NCBI GenBank assembly: GCA_022767125.1
Contig: JALEPZ010000067.1
Location: forward strand, 1 to 33,174
Length of the DNA: 33,174 nt
Reading direction: 5' to 3'
DNA from: Phocaeicola plebeius
Lineage (GTDB): Bacteria; Bacteroidota; Bacteroidia; Bacteroidales; Bacteroidaceae
Part shown: piece after piece, positions 23,495 to 31,184 of the stretch
Layout of the letters: every line of letters begins with the position of its first letter
Numbering within the stretch: the first letter of the stretch is position 1
Position numbers and translations under genes: made by a program
Notes under the pieces: model-generated
Told to the model about the DNA's origin: nothing
Databases searched by the model: none
The model's input: the letters and a program-made list of their open reading frames with translations, nothing else

Positions 23495-23926
23495 ATGGCA
23501 CAATACGAAAGTAATGTAAAGCACGTTCCCTATAGCCAGGAACAAGTTTATAACAAACTGTCCGACCTGAACCATCTCTCTTCGCTCCGCGACCGCATGG
23601 ACCTGATCAAGGAGAAGCTGGACGGCAAACTGGAGGACATGAGTTTTGACACTGACTCGCTGACCCTGAAAGTGCAGGGCATCAGCCTGACCCTGCGCAT
23701 CATCGAACGCGAAGCACCGAAATGCATCAAGTTCGAGGGCGCCAACTCTCCCATACCGATGAACCTTTGGATACAGATGCTCCCTGTCGGGGCGACAGAG
23801 GCCAAACTGAAAGTAACCATCCGGGCGGAAGTGAACATGTTCATGAAGGCAATGGTGGCCAAGCCATTGCAGGAGGGTGTAGAGAAGCTGGCGGACATGC
23901 TGGCAATGATTCCCTATAATAACTAG
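23495..23926 (+). CDS. SRPBCC-fold ligand-binding protein, 143 aa
   Basis: A START/SRPBCC-like small protein. It opens with a strand (YESNVKHVPYSQEQVYNKLSDLNHLSSLRDRM), has alternating strands with KVQGISLTLRIIEREAPKCIKFEGA, and ends in a long amphipathic helix (MKAMVAKPLQEGVEKLADMLAMIPY) that would cover the cavity. This family binds hydrophobic ligands or acts in polyketide-like chemistry; no ligand can be predicted here. There is no signal peptide, so it is cytoplasmic. It lies 8 bp before argH, suggesting co-transcription with it. Confidence 0.85.
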   Translation: MAQYESNVKHVPYSQEQVYNKLSDLNHLSSLRDRMDLIKEKLDGKLEDMSFDTDSLTLKVQGISLTLRIIEREAPKCIKFEGANSPIPMNLWIQMLPVGATEAKLKVTIRAEVNMFMKAMVAKPLQEGVEKLADMLAMIPYNN

Positions 23927-23934
23927 AATTGATA

Positions 23935-25275
23935 ATGGCTCAGAAACTTTGGGAAAAAAGCGTTCAAGTGAACGCAGAAATCGACCGCTTCACCGTAGGG
24001 CGGGACCGCGAGATGGACCTCTATCTTGCCAAGCACGACGTACTGGGATCGATGGCACACATCACCATGCTGGAGAGCATCGGCTTGCTGTCATCCGATG
24101 AACTGAACGTATTGCTGGAAGAGCTGAAGAACATCTACGCTTCGGCGGAAAAAGGAGAATTTGTCATCGAGGATGGCATCGAAGATGTCCACTCGCAGGT
24201 GGAACTGATGCTGACCCGCCGGCTGGGCGACATCGGCAAGAAAATCCACAGCGGACGTTCGCGCAACGACCAGGTACTGGTGGACCTGAAACTGTACACA
24301 CGCGAACAGATTCGCCTGCTGGCCGAATCCGTAGAGGAGCTTTTCCATGTACTGATTGAACAAAGCGAAAAATACAAGCACGTGCTGATGCCGGGATATA
24401 CCCACCTGCAGGTAGCCATGCCTTCTTCATTCGGACTCTGGTTCGGCGCATATGCCGAGAGTCTGGTGGACGATATGCTCTTCCTGCAGTCGGCCTACCG
24501 GATGTGCAACCGAAACCCGTTAGGTTCGGCAGCCGGCTATGGTTCTTCCTTCCCGCTCGACCGCGCGATGACCACGCGCCTGCTGGGCTTCGACTCGATG
24601 AACTACAACGTGGTGTATGCCCAAATGGGTCGGGGAAAGATGGAACGGAACGTGGCGTTTGCCATGGCTTCCATTGCAGGCACACTGGCGAAGATGGCCT
24701 TTGATGCCTGTATGTTCAGCAGCCAGAACTTCGACTTCGTGAAACTGCCCGACGAGTGTACCACCGGCTCCAGTATCATGCCGCACAAGAAGAATCCCGA
24801 CGTGTTCGAACTGACCCGTGCCAAGTGCAACAAGCTCCAGGCATTGCCTCAGCAGATCATGCTCATCATGAACAACCTGCCTTCAGGCTACTTCCGCGAC
24901 CTGCAGATTATCAAGGAAAGCTTCCTCCCTGCGTTCGGCGAGCTGCAGGACTGCCTGCACATGGCCACCTACATCATGGACAAACTGTACATCAACGAGC
25001 ACATCCTCGATGACGACAAGTATCTGTACATGTTCAGTGTTGAGGAGGTGAACCGTCTGGCCGCATCGGGAATGCCGTTCCGGGATGCCTACAAGAAAGT
25101 GGGACTCGACATCGAGGCAGGCCGCTTCACGCACAACAAGGAAGTCCATCACACCCATGCAGGCAGCATCGGGAACCTGTGCAACGACCACATCGTAGAA
25201 CTGATGCGGGAAGTGATGAAGGGTTTCCATTTCGAACGGGCCGCCGCTGCCGAAAAGGAACTGTTGGGACGATAG
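23935..25275 (+). CDS. argH: Argininosuccinate lyase, 446 aa
   Basis: Last step of arginine synthesis: splits argininosuccinate to arginine and fumarate. Family motifs are DVHSQVELMLTRRLGDIGKKIHSGRSRNDQV in the N-terminal third, PGYTHLQVAMPSSFGLWF near 155, and the fumarase-superfamily signature GSSIMPHKKNPD near 278-289 with the catalytic Ser on its flexible loop. I use the Met at 23935 (MAQKLWEKSVQ), not the one at 23929. Length is close to the usual 450-460. It is 8 bp after the SRPBCC gene. Confidence 0.96.
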   Translation: MAQKLWEKSVQVNAEIDRFTVGRDREMDLYLAKHDVLGSMAHITMLESIGLLSSDELNVLLEELKNIYASAEKGEFVIEDGIEDVHSQVELMLTRRLGDIGKKIHSGRSRNDQVLVDLKLYTREQIRLLAESVEELFHVLIEQSEKYKHVLMPGYTHLQVAMPSSFGLWFGAYAESLVDDMLFLQSAYRMCNRNPLGSAAGYGSSFPLDRAMTTRLLGFDSMNYNVVYAQMGRGKMERNVAFAMASIAGTLAKMAFDACMFSSQNFDFVKLPDECTTGSSIMPHKKNPDVFELTRAKCNKLQALPQQIMLIMNNLPSGYFRDLQIIKESFLPAFGELQDCLHMATYIMDKLYINEHILDDDKYLYMFSVEEVNRLAASGMPFRDAYKKVGLDIEAGRFTHNKEVHHTHAGSIGNLCNDHIVELMREVMKGFHFERAAAAEKELLGR

Positions 25276-25318
25276 CGTCCTCGCTATGGAATTAAAGACG
25301 AAGAAAACGGGGGAAATG

Positions 25319-25350
25319 TTTGGAAAATAAAGTGAAACTCCCTACATTTG
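25319..25350 (+). promoter_or_regulatory. Canonical Bacteroidetes promoter of tRNA-Leu
   Basis: TTTG (25319-25322), an exact 20 bp spacer, then TACATTTG (25343-25350). Both boxes match the consensus, making it the clearest promoter here together with the one at 25738. Transcription would begin near 25357, leaving a leader of about 80 bases before the tRNA. Confidence 0.82.
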
Positions 25351-25367
25351 CACCCGTTAATGGAAAA

Positions 25368-25400
25368 CCGACTCAGTCGGTGTCCAACCTTACAAAGGTT
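25368..25400 (+). other. Small hairpins in the tRNA-Leu leader
   Basis: CCGAC TCA GTCGG (25368-25380) and AACCT TACAA AGGTT (25386-25400) are adjacent potential hairpins in the transcribed leader. They may be processing signals or remnants; the function is unknown. Confidence 0.4.
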
Positions 25401-25438
25401 AGCGGGACGAGTTTGGATTTCATTTCTGCTCCAAGGTT

Positions 25439-25526
25439 GCTCGAATGGTGGAATCGGTAGACACGAGGGACTTAAAATCCCTTGGCCATTGCGGCTGTGC
25501 GGGTTCGAGTCCCGCTTCGAGTACCA
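25439..25526 (+). tRNA. tRNA-Leu (UAA)
   Basis: 88-nt class II tRNA with a long variable arm. Acceptor GCTCGAA pairs with TTCGAGT (one G-T), discriminator A, and CCA is encoded at 25524-25526. Anticodon loop CTTAAAA carries TAA, and the T arm is GCGGG-TTCGAGT-CCCGC. Confidence 0.96.
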
Positions 25527-25527
25527 C

Positions 25528-25568
25528 AAACGCCTCTTAATCTTATGATTCTGAGGCGTTTTATTTTA
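25528..25568 (+). terminator. Intrinsic terminator of tRNA-Leu
   Basis: Stem AAACGCCTC (25528-25536) pairs with GAGGCGTTT (25553-25561), with a small inner AATC/GATT stem and a T-rich tail. It begins two bases after the tRNA. Confidence 0.85.
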
Positions 25569-25726
25569 TCAGGTAGCCAAAGGGTCAAATGAATGACACT
25601 ATTCCCACTCTTTCATCCGTTGGAACTTCATGTTAGCCAATATGCCACCATCACCTTACGATGACAGTTACGGGTTTTGAGGTAGAAAAACAACAACTTA
25701 TAATTCTTGTTAATTCAGGAAAGAGG
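25569..25726. other. Spacer between tRNA-Leu terminator and toxin-antitoxin promoter
   Basis: About 160 AT-rich bases. A minus-strand fragment at 25599-25655 reads GDGGILANMKFQRMKEWE then stop, which looks like a protein C-terminus but is only 18 codons. No second copy of the tRNA-Leu 3' end was found near 26963, so no attachment site is supported. Confidence 0.35.
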
Positions 25727-25748
25727 TTGTAACCGGATTTGGTTACAA
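25727..25748. promoter_or_regulatory. Perfect palindromic operator over the toxin-antitoxin promoter
   Basis: TTGTAACC, six bases, GGTTACAA. The palindrome covers the -33 box TTTG (25738-25741), so a bound dimer would block RNA polymerase. The downstream gene begins with an XRE DNA-binding domain, the usual autoregulator of such modules. Confidence 0.65.
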
Positions 25749-25769
25749 TTAAAACTCTTAATATATTTG
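25738..25769 (+). promoter_or_regulatory. Canonical promoter of the toxin-antitoxin module
   Basis: TTTG at 25738-25741, 20 bp spacer, TATATTTG at 25762-25769. The ATG at 25792 leaves a leader of about 15 bases. Confidence 0.78.
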
Positions 25770-25791
25770 CATCCTACCAACCAACTTCAAT

Positions 25792-26307
25792 ATGTACGAG
25801 CAATATCTTCAACTAAGCAATATTCCTTGTGGTGCTGTACTAAACCGCATCATGTCAAAGGAAGGAATCAGCCAAAGCCAATTGGCAGAACGAAGTGGTA
25901 TTGTACGCCAACGAATCTGCGACTATTTGGCTAACAGAAGACGCATTACTGTTGAGGCATCATTGAACCTGGAAAAGGCACTTCGTATCGAAATCGAAGG
26001 TTTCTTTTATCGTATTCAAGCTAACCATGACATATACATCTGTGTGAAAGAACAAGCCATGCACAACCGTCCGAACCTGGGACATTACCGGAAGGCTGTC
26101 TTTTGGGATACCCATATTGACACGTTAGATTGGGAGAAGAATCGGCAGTGGATCATCCGTCGAGTATTCGAATACGGTGGGGAAAATGAAATTCTCGAAA
26201 CCATCCGTTTCTATACCAAGGATGTTGTCAGGGAAGTTCTTACGGGAATAGCCGATGAACGTAAGAAAGAAAGCCGCAACGAAAATATGAAGAAATACTT
26301 GGATTAA
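25792..26307 (+). CDS. Predicted antitoxin: HigA-like XRE domain fused to DUF6922-like domain, 171 aa
   Basis: Residues about 13-66 form an XRE helix-turn-helix (GAVLNRIMSKEGISQSQLAERSGIVRQRICDYLANRRRITVEASLNLEKAL). The following FFYRIQANHDIYI resembles the FWLNLQANYDL segment of HigA/VapI antitoxins. Residues about 101-150 (VFWDTHIDTLDWEKNRQWIIRRVFEYGGENEI) are of the DUF6922 type, which normally forms a separate small protein beside AbiEii toxins. Here one polypeptide carries both. The tail is charged (ADERKKESRNENMKKY). It is 2 bp upstream of the nucleotidyltransferase gene, as expected for a toxin-antitoxin pair, and its promoter is covered by a palindrome. Base composition is AT-richer than the flanks, suggesting acquisition beside the tRNA-Leu. 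Confidence 0.8.
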   Translation: MYEQYLQLSNIPCGAVLNRIMSKEGISQSQLAERSGIVRQRICDYLANRRRITVEASLNLEKALRIEIEGFFYRIQANHDIYICVKEQAMHNRPNLGHYRKAVFWDTHIDTLDWEKNRQWIIRRVFEYGGENEILETIRFYTKDVVREVLTGIADERKKESRNENMKKYLD

Positions 26308-26309
26308 GG

Positions 26310-26963
26310 ATGATGAGACTACATTACCAGACAGTATCTCCCGTATTAGTGGATTGCCTACATAAACTGATGGCACATCCTGCTTTCAAGGACTTCTATT
26401 TGGTTGGAGGCACATCGCTTGCTTTGCAGCGTGGACATCGTCTTTCCATTGACATTGACCTGTTCACTTGCATCCCTTATGGCCAGATGAAAACGACAGA
26501 GATAGAAGCTGCTTTATTAGAAATGTTCCCTTACACCGATCGAATTGATGAGCTACACAGTTCGCAAATGGTGTATTCATTGTATGTTGGCGAAAGTAAG
26601 GAAGATTGTGTCAAACTGGATTTGTGCTATGACGATGCCTTGATATTCCCGTTGATTGAGGTGGACGGTTTGCGTATTGCTTCTGAAAAGGAGATAGCCG
26701 CTATGAAAATCCAGGCAATCACACAAAGCGAACAACGACGAAAAGACTTTTGGGATATACACGAACTGCTTGAATCCTATACATTGTCCGAAATGATTGA
26801 TTGGGGAATACAACGTTACCCATGGTCGGTTATCCGTGAAAGTGTAAAGGATGGAATAGAACGACTTCCGCTAATTAACGACTTCACTGAAGTCGTCTGT
26901 ATGAAAGGAAAATACTGGGAGTTTATTGTTGAAGACCTGCTTGATGAAGCTAAAATTATTTGA
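26310..26963 (+). CDS. AbiEii/AbiGii-type nucleotidyltransferase toxin, 217 aa
   Basis: DNA-polymerase-beta-fold nucleotidyltransferase. The glycine motif YLVGGTSLALQRGHRLSIDIDLF gives Gly33-Gly34-Thr35-Ser36 and the metal-binding pair Asp48/Asp50; a third acidic residue is likely Asp104 in VKLDL. Lys133 in IAAMKIQAI and Asp146 in RRKDFWDIHELL match the conserved C-terminal family motif. Relatives (AbiEii, MenT) block growth by transferring nucleotides to targets such as tRNA acceptor ends; the target here is unknown. All key residues are present, so it is probably active. The start overlaps nothing and is 2 bp after the antitoxin. Two Met codons open the frame. It ends 2 bp from the convergent SDR gene. 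Confidence 0.87.
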   Translation: MMRLHYQTVSPVLVDCLHKLMAHPAFKDFYLVGGTSLALQRGHRLSIDIDLFTCIPYGQMKTTEIEAALLEMFPYTDRIDELHSSQMVYSLYVGESKEDCVKLDLCYDDALIFPLIEVDGLRIASEKEIAAMKIQAITQSEQRRKDFWDIHELLESYTLSEMIDWGIQRYPWSVIRESVKDGIERLPLINDFTEVVCMKGKYWEFIVEDLLDEAKII

Positions 26964-26965
26964 AA

Positions 26966-27706
26966 TCACCTAATGCGAAGCCGCACCCACAACCAGCGGG
27001 GGATGAGCCGCCAGCCGACAACGAGCAGACGGTAACGCCAGTCGATGACCACCACACGCCGGTTCCGTTCCAGCGCGTCCACCATCTGCCGGGCCACCCG
27101 TGCGGCGGACAACTGCAACGGATAATGCCCGTTGGCGATGAGGTCGGTGGCCACAAAGCCAGGACGGAAATCGGTGAACCGGACGGACAGGCCCTGAAGA
27201 CGGGCCAGCTGCGTAAGACTCTCTATGTAATGGCTCTGGAAACGCTTGGTCGCGGAGTAGGCCGGAGCAGCCCCCAACCCCTTAGTGCCGGCAATGGACG
27301 AGATACAGGCGATATGCCCCCCACCGTGCCGCCTCATCCAGTGGAAAGCGGTGTCCACCATGCGGACAAACCCCGCCGCGTTCGTAGCGACGGTCTGCAG
27401 CTCCTTCCCCACTTCCAGGTCCAGGTTCTGCCACCCGATGCCCGAGCTGTGGAAATAGAGATCCATGCCTCCCGTCGCGGCGGCTAGCTCCTCCAGCAAG
27501 GCAGGGGCCTCCTCACCGGTAACGTCAATGGCACGAGCCGCCACAATGCCTTCCGTGCCGCGGACCAACACGGAAAGGCGCTCCGCACGGCGGCCGGCCA
27601 CACCGACCGTCCATCCTCGCCGCGCCAGTTCCAAGGCCACCTCACGACCGATGCCCGAAGTGGCTCCCATCACAATCGCATATTTCTTTCCCAAGTTCTT
27701 TTCCAT
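26966..27706 (-). CDS. SDR-family NAD(P)-dependent oxidoreductase, 246 aa
   Basis: Classical short-chain dehydrogenase. The cofactor motif ATSGIG lies at 15-20 (from MEKNLGKKYAIVMGATSGIG), with FHSSG near 85-89 replacing the usual NNAG. The catalytic set is Ser137, Tyr150 and Lys154 (YSATK), and Asn109 completes the tetrad. A C-terminal hydrophobic, basic tail (WRYRLLVVGWRLIPRWLWVRLRIR) might contact the membrane. Substrate unknown. Met 27706 is chosen over 27757, whose extension overlaps the divergent transporter's promoter. Divergent from the EamA gene. Confidence 0.9.
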   Translation of the reverse strand: MEKNLGKKYAIVMGATSGIGREVALELARRGWTVGVAGRRAERLSVLVRGTEGIVAARAIDVTGEEAPALLEELAAATGGMDLYFHSSGIGWQNLDLEVGKELQTVATNAAGFVRMVDTAFHWMRRHGGGHIACISSIAGTKGLGAAPAYSATKRFQSHYIESLTQLARLQGLSVRFTDFRPGFVATDLIANGHYPLQLSAARVARQMVDALERNRRVVVIDWRYRLLVVGWRLIPRWLWVRLRIR

Positions 27707-27733
27707 GTTCTTTTCTATCTGAAGATTTGAAGT

Positions 27734-27741
27734 TACCTTTG
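27734..27741 (+). promoter_or_regulatory. -7 box for the first EamA transporter
   Basis: TACCTTTG, a match to TAnnTTTG, 27 bases before the ATG at 27769. No good -33 element is seen. Confidence 0.45.
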
Positions 27742-27768
27742 CGGCCGAATCCAACAACTACAACTGAC

Positions 27769-28710
27769 ATGAGACAGATACCTCGCATCCTCTCCCCATC
27801 AGGGAACGGCTGGTTCCATGTGCTGGCACTGGCCATCGTGGCCGTATGGGGCACCACCTTTATTTCCTCCAAGCAGCTGCTGCTGGCCGGACTCAGTCCG
27901 TCCGACATCATCTTCTACCGGTTCATCATCGCCTACGCCTGCTTAGCGTTCTGCCAACGTCCCTTCCGGCTGTGGGCCGACAACTGGAAAGACGAGGCAA
28001 GATTCCTGCTGTTGGGCCTGTTCGGCGGCACGCTGTACTTCCTGACCGAGAACTCCGCCCTGAAATACACCTACGTGTCGAACGTGTCGCTCATCTGTAG
28101 CACCACTCCCCTGCTGACACTGCTGCTGAAGTACTGGCTGGCGAAGCAGGGATGGCCCGGCCGCCGCCTGTTCCTCGGCTCCATCCTCGCCTTCGGAGGG
28201 GTGGCCATGGTGGTGTTCAACGGCCATTTCGCCTTTCACCTCAGCCTGAAAGGGGACCTGCTATGCTTAGGCTCCGCCTTGTGCTGGACCTTCTACACCC
28301 TGCTCATCGAACGGCTGGGCCGACGCTACTCCGTCGGGCTCATCACCCGGAAGATTTTCTTCTACAGCATCGTCACCCTGGCACCGTTCCTGGTGCAGGA
28401 CTCCCTGCTGGCCGACCCCGTCGTCCTGCTGTCCGCAGGGGTGGCCGGCCGGCTGTTCTTTCTGGGATTCGTGGCTTCCTTCCTCTGCTTCCTGCTCTGG
28501 AATGTCTGTCTGAAACGGCTGGATGCCATAGTCGCCACCAACTATATCTACCTGATGCCGGCCATCTCCATCCTCGTTTCCAACCTGACACTGGGCGAAA
28601 GCATCAACGCGGTCCTCATTGCCGGCACGCTGTTGGTCATTGCAGGCATGTATTGGGCCGGCCGAAACCCTTCGCCTACTGAGCCTTGTTCCCGTCGAGC
28701 CACTCCTTGA
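27769..28710 (+). CDS. EamA/DMT-family transporter, 313 aa
   Basis: Ten predicted TM helices in two EamA repeats. The first begins HVLALAIVAVWGTTFISSKQLLLAGLSPSDIIFYRFIIAYACLA (about 16-60) and the second LCLGSALCWTFYTLLIERLGRRYSVGLITRK (about 160-190). These carry family landmarks WGTTFI and PLLTLLLKYWL. The polar tail (PSPTEPCSRRATP) overlaps the antisense small ORF at 28676-28804. These exporters move metabolites such as amino acids or nucleotides; the substrate cannot be read. Met 27769 is preferred over 27727, which precedes the -7 box. Confidence 0.9.
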   Translation: MRQIPRILSPSGNGWFHVLALAIVAVWGTTFISSKQLLLAGLSPSDIIFYRFIIAYACLAFCQRPFRLWADNWKDEARFLLLGLFGGTLYFLTENSALKYTYVSNVSLICSTTPLLTLLLKYWLAKQGWPGRRLFLGSILAFGGVAMVVFNGHFAFHLSLKGDLLCLGSALCWTFYTLLIERLGRRYSVGLITRKIFFYSIVTLAPFLVQDSLLADPVVLLSAGVAGRLFFLGFVASFLCFLLWNVCLKRLDAIVATNYIYLMPAISILVSNLTLGESINAVLIAGTLLVIAGMYWAGRNPSPTEPCSRRATP

Positions 28711-28804
28711 ACTCGTCGCTCTCCAGTGCCATCAGTCCGCTCTGGTCCATCCTACACCGGAGTTCCTGTTCCAGTAGGCCGGCGATACGCTGCAGTCCTG
28801 TCAT
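28676..28804 (-). CDS. Putative 42-aa small protein at the end of the partner-switching operon
   Basis: The ATG overlaps the stop of the RsbW-like kinase gene by four bases (ATGA), the usual sign of translational coupling. The predicted protein, MTGLQRIAGLLEQELRCRMD to LDGNKAQ, has two short amphipathic helices, no TM segment and no signal peptide. The 3' end runs antisense over the last 35 bases of the EamA gene. No family is recognised. It may be an accessory factor or output partner of the partner-switching module, or a chance frame. Confidence 0.5.
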   Translation of the reverse strand: MTGLQRIAGLLEQELRCRMDQSGLMALESDEFKEWLDGNKAQ

Positions 28805-29232
28805 ACTTCGGGAGTGATGCGTTTCTGCATCACCAGCATGTTATGGTTATTGTAATAACGGTATTCCACACAGTCCATCATCTGACGAATCAGGAAGATG
28901 CCCAGTCCGCCGATGGGACGGCCCTCCACGGACAGCGAGGTGTCCGCATCGGGCACCGCCGTGGGGTCGAACGGGCGGCCGGCGTCCGACAGCGTAAACT
29001 GCAGCACCCCTGCCTGCTCCTTCCACTCCACGTCAATGGACAACGTTCCCTCCACCCCTTCAGGATAGGCATACTGGATGACATTCACTACGGCCTCTTC
29101 CAGCACCAGATTCAGCGATGCCTCTACGGAGGCAGGCAATTTCCACTGGCTGCACACTTGCTCCAGCAGCACCGGGAGCTTCTCAATCTCTTCCAAATGG
29201 TTGGTTAGCACCAACGTTTTCTTATTCTCCAT
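28801..29232 (-). CDS. RsbW/SpoIIAB-like anti-sigma-type serine kinase (HATPase_c), 143 aa
   Basis: GHKL ATPase of partner-switching type. The N box LEEAVVNVIQYAYPEG has Glu46 and Mg-binding Asn50; the G1 box SDAGRPFDP has Asp83; the G2 box GGLGIFLIRQMMD lies around 108-120. Length matches RsbW/SpoIIAB. In known systems this kinase holds a partner (a sigma factor or other effector) and phosphorylates the STAS antagonist on Ser; the partner here is not a SigB-type factor encoded in the window. It lies 18 bp after the phosphatase gene. Confidence 0.9.
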   Translation of the reverse strand: MENKKTLVLTNHLEEIEKLPVLLEQVCSQWKLPASVEASLNLVLEEAVVNVIQYAYPEGVEGTLSIDVEWKEQAGVLQFTLSDAGRPFDPTAVPDADTSLSVEGRPIGGLGIFLIRQMMDCVEYRYYNNHNMLVMQKRITPEV

Positions 29233-29250
29233 AAATTGTCAGGTATTGTT

Positions 29251-31167
29251 TCATTTCTTATTCAGGCGCAGACAAAACAGCGTCAGATCATCGCTCTGCT
29301 CCGCCTCGCCGGCAAAATCGGTCACACACTGGCTCAGGCACTCCACGAGCTCCTTGACGGACACTCCCTGCGCAGCGTCCACACGCGCCATCACCTGTCC
29401 TTCTCCCAACTGCTCGTGACCGACATTCTCCGCCTCGGTCAGTCCGTCGGTGTACATGAACAGGGCGGTGCCGTCCGACAGGTCCTCCGTCTGGTCCTGG
29501 AAGGGGAAACCGTCCAGGATACCGATGGGCAGGTTAGGCTTCACCGACTGGAAGCGGCAGCCACCGGCCTGGGGTATCAGCAACGGCGGATTGTGCCCCG
29601 CGTTGCAATAGACCAGCCGACCAGTCTCCAGGTCGAGCACCCCCATGTACATGGTGATGAACATGTTCTCGTCGTTGCGCTCGGAGATGGCATGGTTCAG
29701 TAGGGTGGCCACCTGCGCGGGCGACTCGCAGTTGTTCGCCATGATGCGGAACAGCGTGCGGGTAATGGCCATCACCAACGAGGCGGGAATGCCTTTCCCG
29801 GACACGTCGCCGATGGCGAAGAACAGTTGCTGCCCCCGAATGAAGAAGTCGTAGAAGTCGCCTCCCACCTCCTTGGCCGGCTGCAGGAAACCGTAAAGCT
29901 CCAGGTCCTCCCGGTCAGGGAAGGGCGAGAAGATTTTCGGAATCAGGCTCATCTGGATGTTGCGCGCGATGTGCAGCTCACTCTCGATGCGCTCCTTCGA
30001 ACGGGTCGTCTCGGTCAGCTCGCTGATGTAGTTCTGGAGCGAGGTCTGCATGAAGGCAAACGCGTCGTGCAGCTGCTTCATCTCGTCCTTGGTATCCACC
30101 TCGGGCAACACAGTCGTGAAGTTCCCCTTGGCGATGTGATAAGCCGCCTGGGTCAAGTCGGCCAGCGGCCTCGTGCCCATCACCACTAAGTAACGGATGC
30201 ACACCAACAGCAGCACCAACCCGCTCAGGAGAATGAGCACAATGGACAGGGCTGTGAACCCCAGCTCGCTCATGATGGTCTCATAGGGACAGACACAGGC
30301 GCCCGTCCAGCCGTAGCGGGGCATCGGAGCGTAGCAGATGAGCACGTCGCATCCCTGCAGCTCAATGCGCATGGTCCCCTGTTCGTCCTTGAGCAGCTCA
30401 TGGCCGATGACGGCCAGCTCTTCACTGCCCAGGTCCGCCGCCCGGTCGAAGATGCTCTTGTGCAGCAACACCCGCTTGTCGGGATGGGTCAGATAATTGC
30501 CAGTACGGCTCAAGATGAACGAGTAGCTGTCGCGGTACGGGCGCAGCTGGTTGACCTCAGCGGTCAGCTCGTCCAACGACACGTCGGCGGTCAGCACGGC
30601 GAAGGCCTTGCCCTCCTCGTCCAGCAGGGGCAGCGAGTAGGTAATCATCAGCACGTTACCGCCTCCCTCATCGAAATACGGTTCCGACCATACCCCCTGC
30701 TTCTTGTAGCGAGGCAGGGTGTACCAGCTCATCTTGTGATAATCGTACGTCTCCGACCCCAAGTGCTGCTCATGGACAGTCCCAGTCGAGTCCAGGCTGA
30801 CATACTCCATGAAATAATGCCCCTTCCTGGGGAAATAACCGGGCTCGAAGGCCACACAGCCACCCATGACGGTGCTGTCCTGGCACACCATGCGCCGCAC
30901 CACCGCCATCATCGAGTCCGGCTCCGCCAGACGGCGCACCACGGCCCCCTCGGTCAGTGCCACCAGGTTCTCCACCCTCGCCAGCTCCCGGTCAATCTTC
31001 TGGAGCATGTTCTCCATGAGCAGGGTAGTGTAGCGCACCGCCTGTTGCTCTTCGCGCTGAGTACTGTAGGTATGGAACACCAGCGCTATGCAACCGAAGA
31101 TGACGATGGTGAGCGTGAGGATATAGAAACTGAGCTTCGAGGCCAACGACAAGAATATCTTCCTCAT
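29251..31167 (-). CDS. Membrane Cache-HAMP-PP2C (SpoIIE/RsbU-type) phosphatase, 638 aa
   Basis: Membrane-bound serine phosphatase. TM1 is at about 13-34 (FYILTLTIVIFGCIALVF). An extracytoplasmic dCache-like sensor follows to about 290, with VEPYFDEGGGNVLMITYSLPLLDEEGKAFAVLTADVSLDEL as its core. TM2 is at about 300-325 (ALSIVLILLSGLVLLLVCIRYLV). Then a HAMP domain (about 330-385), a short coiled-coil (ERIESELHIARNIQMSLIP) and the PP2C domain (about 420-637) with EVGGDFYDFF, GDVSGKGIPASLVMAITRTLF and YTDGLTEAEN metal-binding motifs. It should dephosphorylate the STAS protein encoded 17 bp upstream in response to an external ligand. Large for a SpoIIE-type protein because of the sensor. Confidence 0.93.
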   Translation of the reverse strand: MRKIFLSLASKLSFYILTLTIVIFGCIALVFHTYSTQREEQQAVRYTTLLMENMLQKIDRELARVENLVALTEGAVVRRLAEPDSMMAVVRRMVCQDSTVMGGCVAFEPGYFPRKGHYFMEYVSLDSTGTVHEQHLGSETYDYHKMSWYTLPRYKKQGVWSEPYFDEGGGNVLMITYSLPLLDEEGKAFAVLTADVSLDELTAEVNQLRPYRDSYSFILSRTGNYLTHPDKRVLLHKSIFDRAADLGSEELAVIGHELLKDEQGTMRIELQGCDVLICYAPMPRYGWTGACVCPYETIMSELGFTALSIVLILLSGLVLLLVCIRYLVVMGTRPLADLTQAAYHIAKGNFTTVLPEVDTKDEMKQLHDAFAFMQTSLQNYISELTETTRSKERIESELHIARNIQMSLIPKIFSPFPDREDLELYGFLQPAKEVGGDFYDFFIRGQQLFFAIGDVSGKGIPASLVMAITRTLFRIMANNCESPAQVATLLNHAISERNDENMFITMYMGVLDLETGRLVYCNAGHNPPLLIPQAGGCRFQSVKPNLPIGILDGFPFQDQTEDLSDGTALFMYTDGLTEAENVGHEQLGEGQVMARVDAAQGVSVKELVECLSQCVTDFAGEAEQSDDLTLFCLRLNKK

Positions 31168-31184
31168 AACGGCTCGTTCCCGGT

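Noticed and set aside
25599-25655. Minus-strand 18-codon C-terminus-like fragment (GDGGILANMKFQRMKEWE)
   Set aside because: Too short and unassigned. It may be a remnant, but I cannot name a family from it.
25523-26963. Integrative element bounded by a duplicated tRNA-Leu 3' end
   Set aside because: No second copy of the tRNA 3' sequence and no integrase near the module. Acquisition is inferred only from composition.
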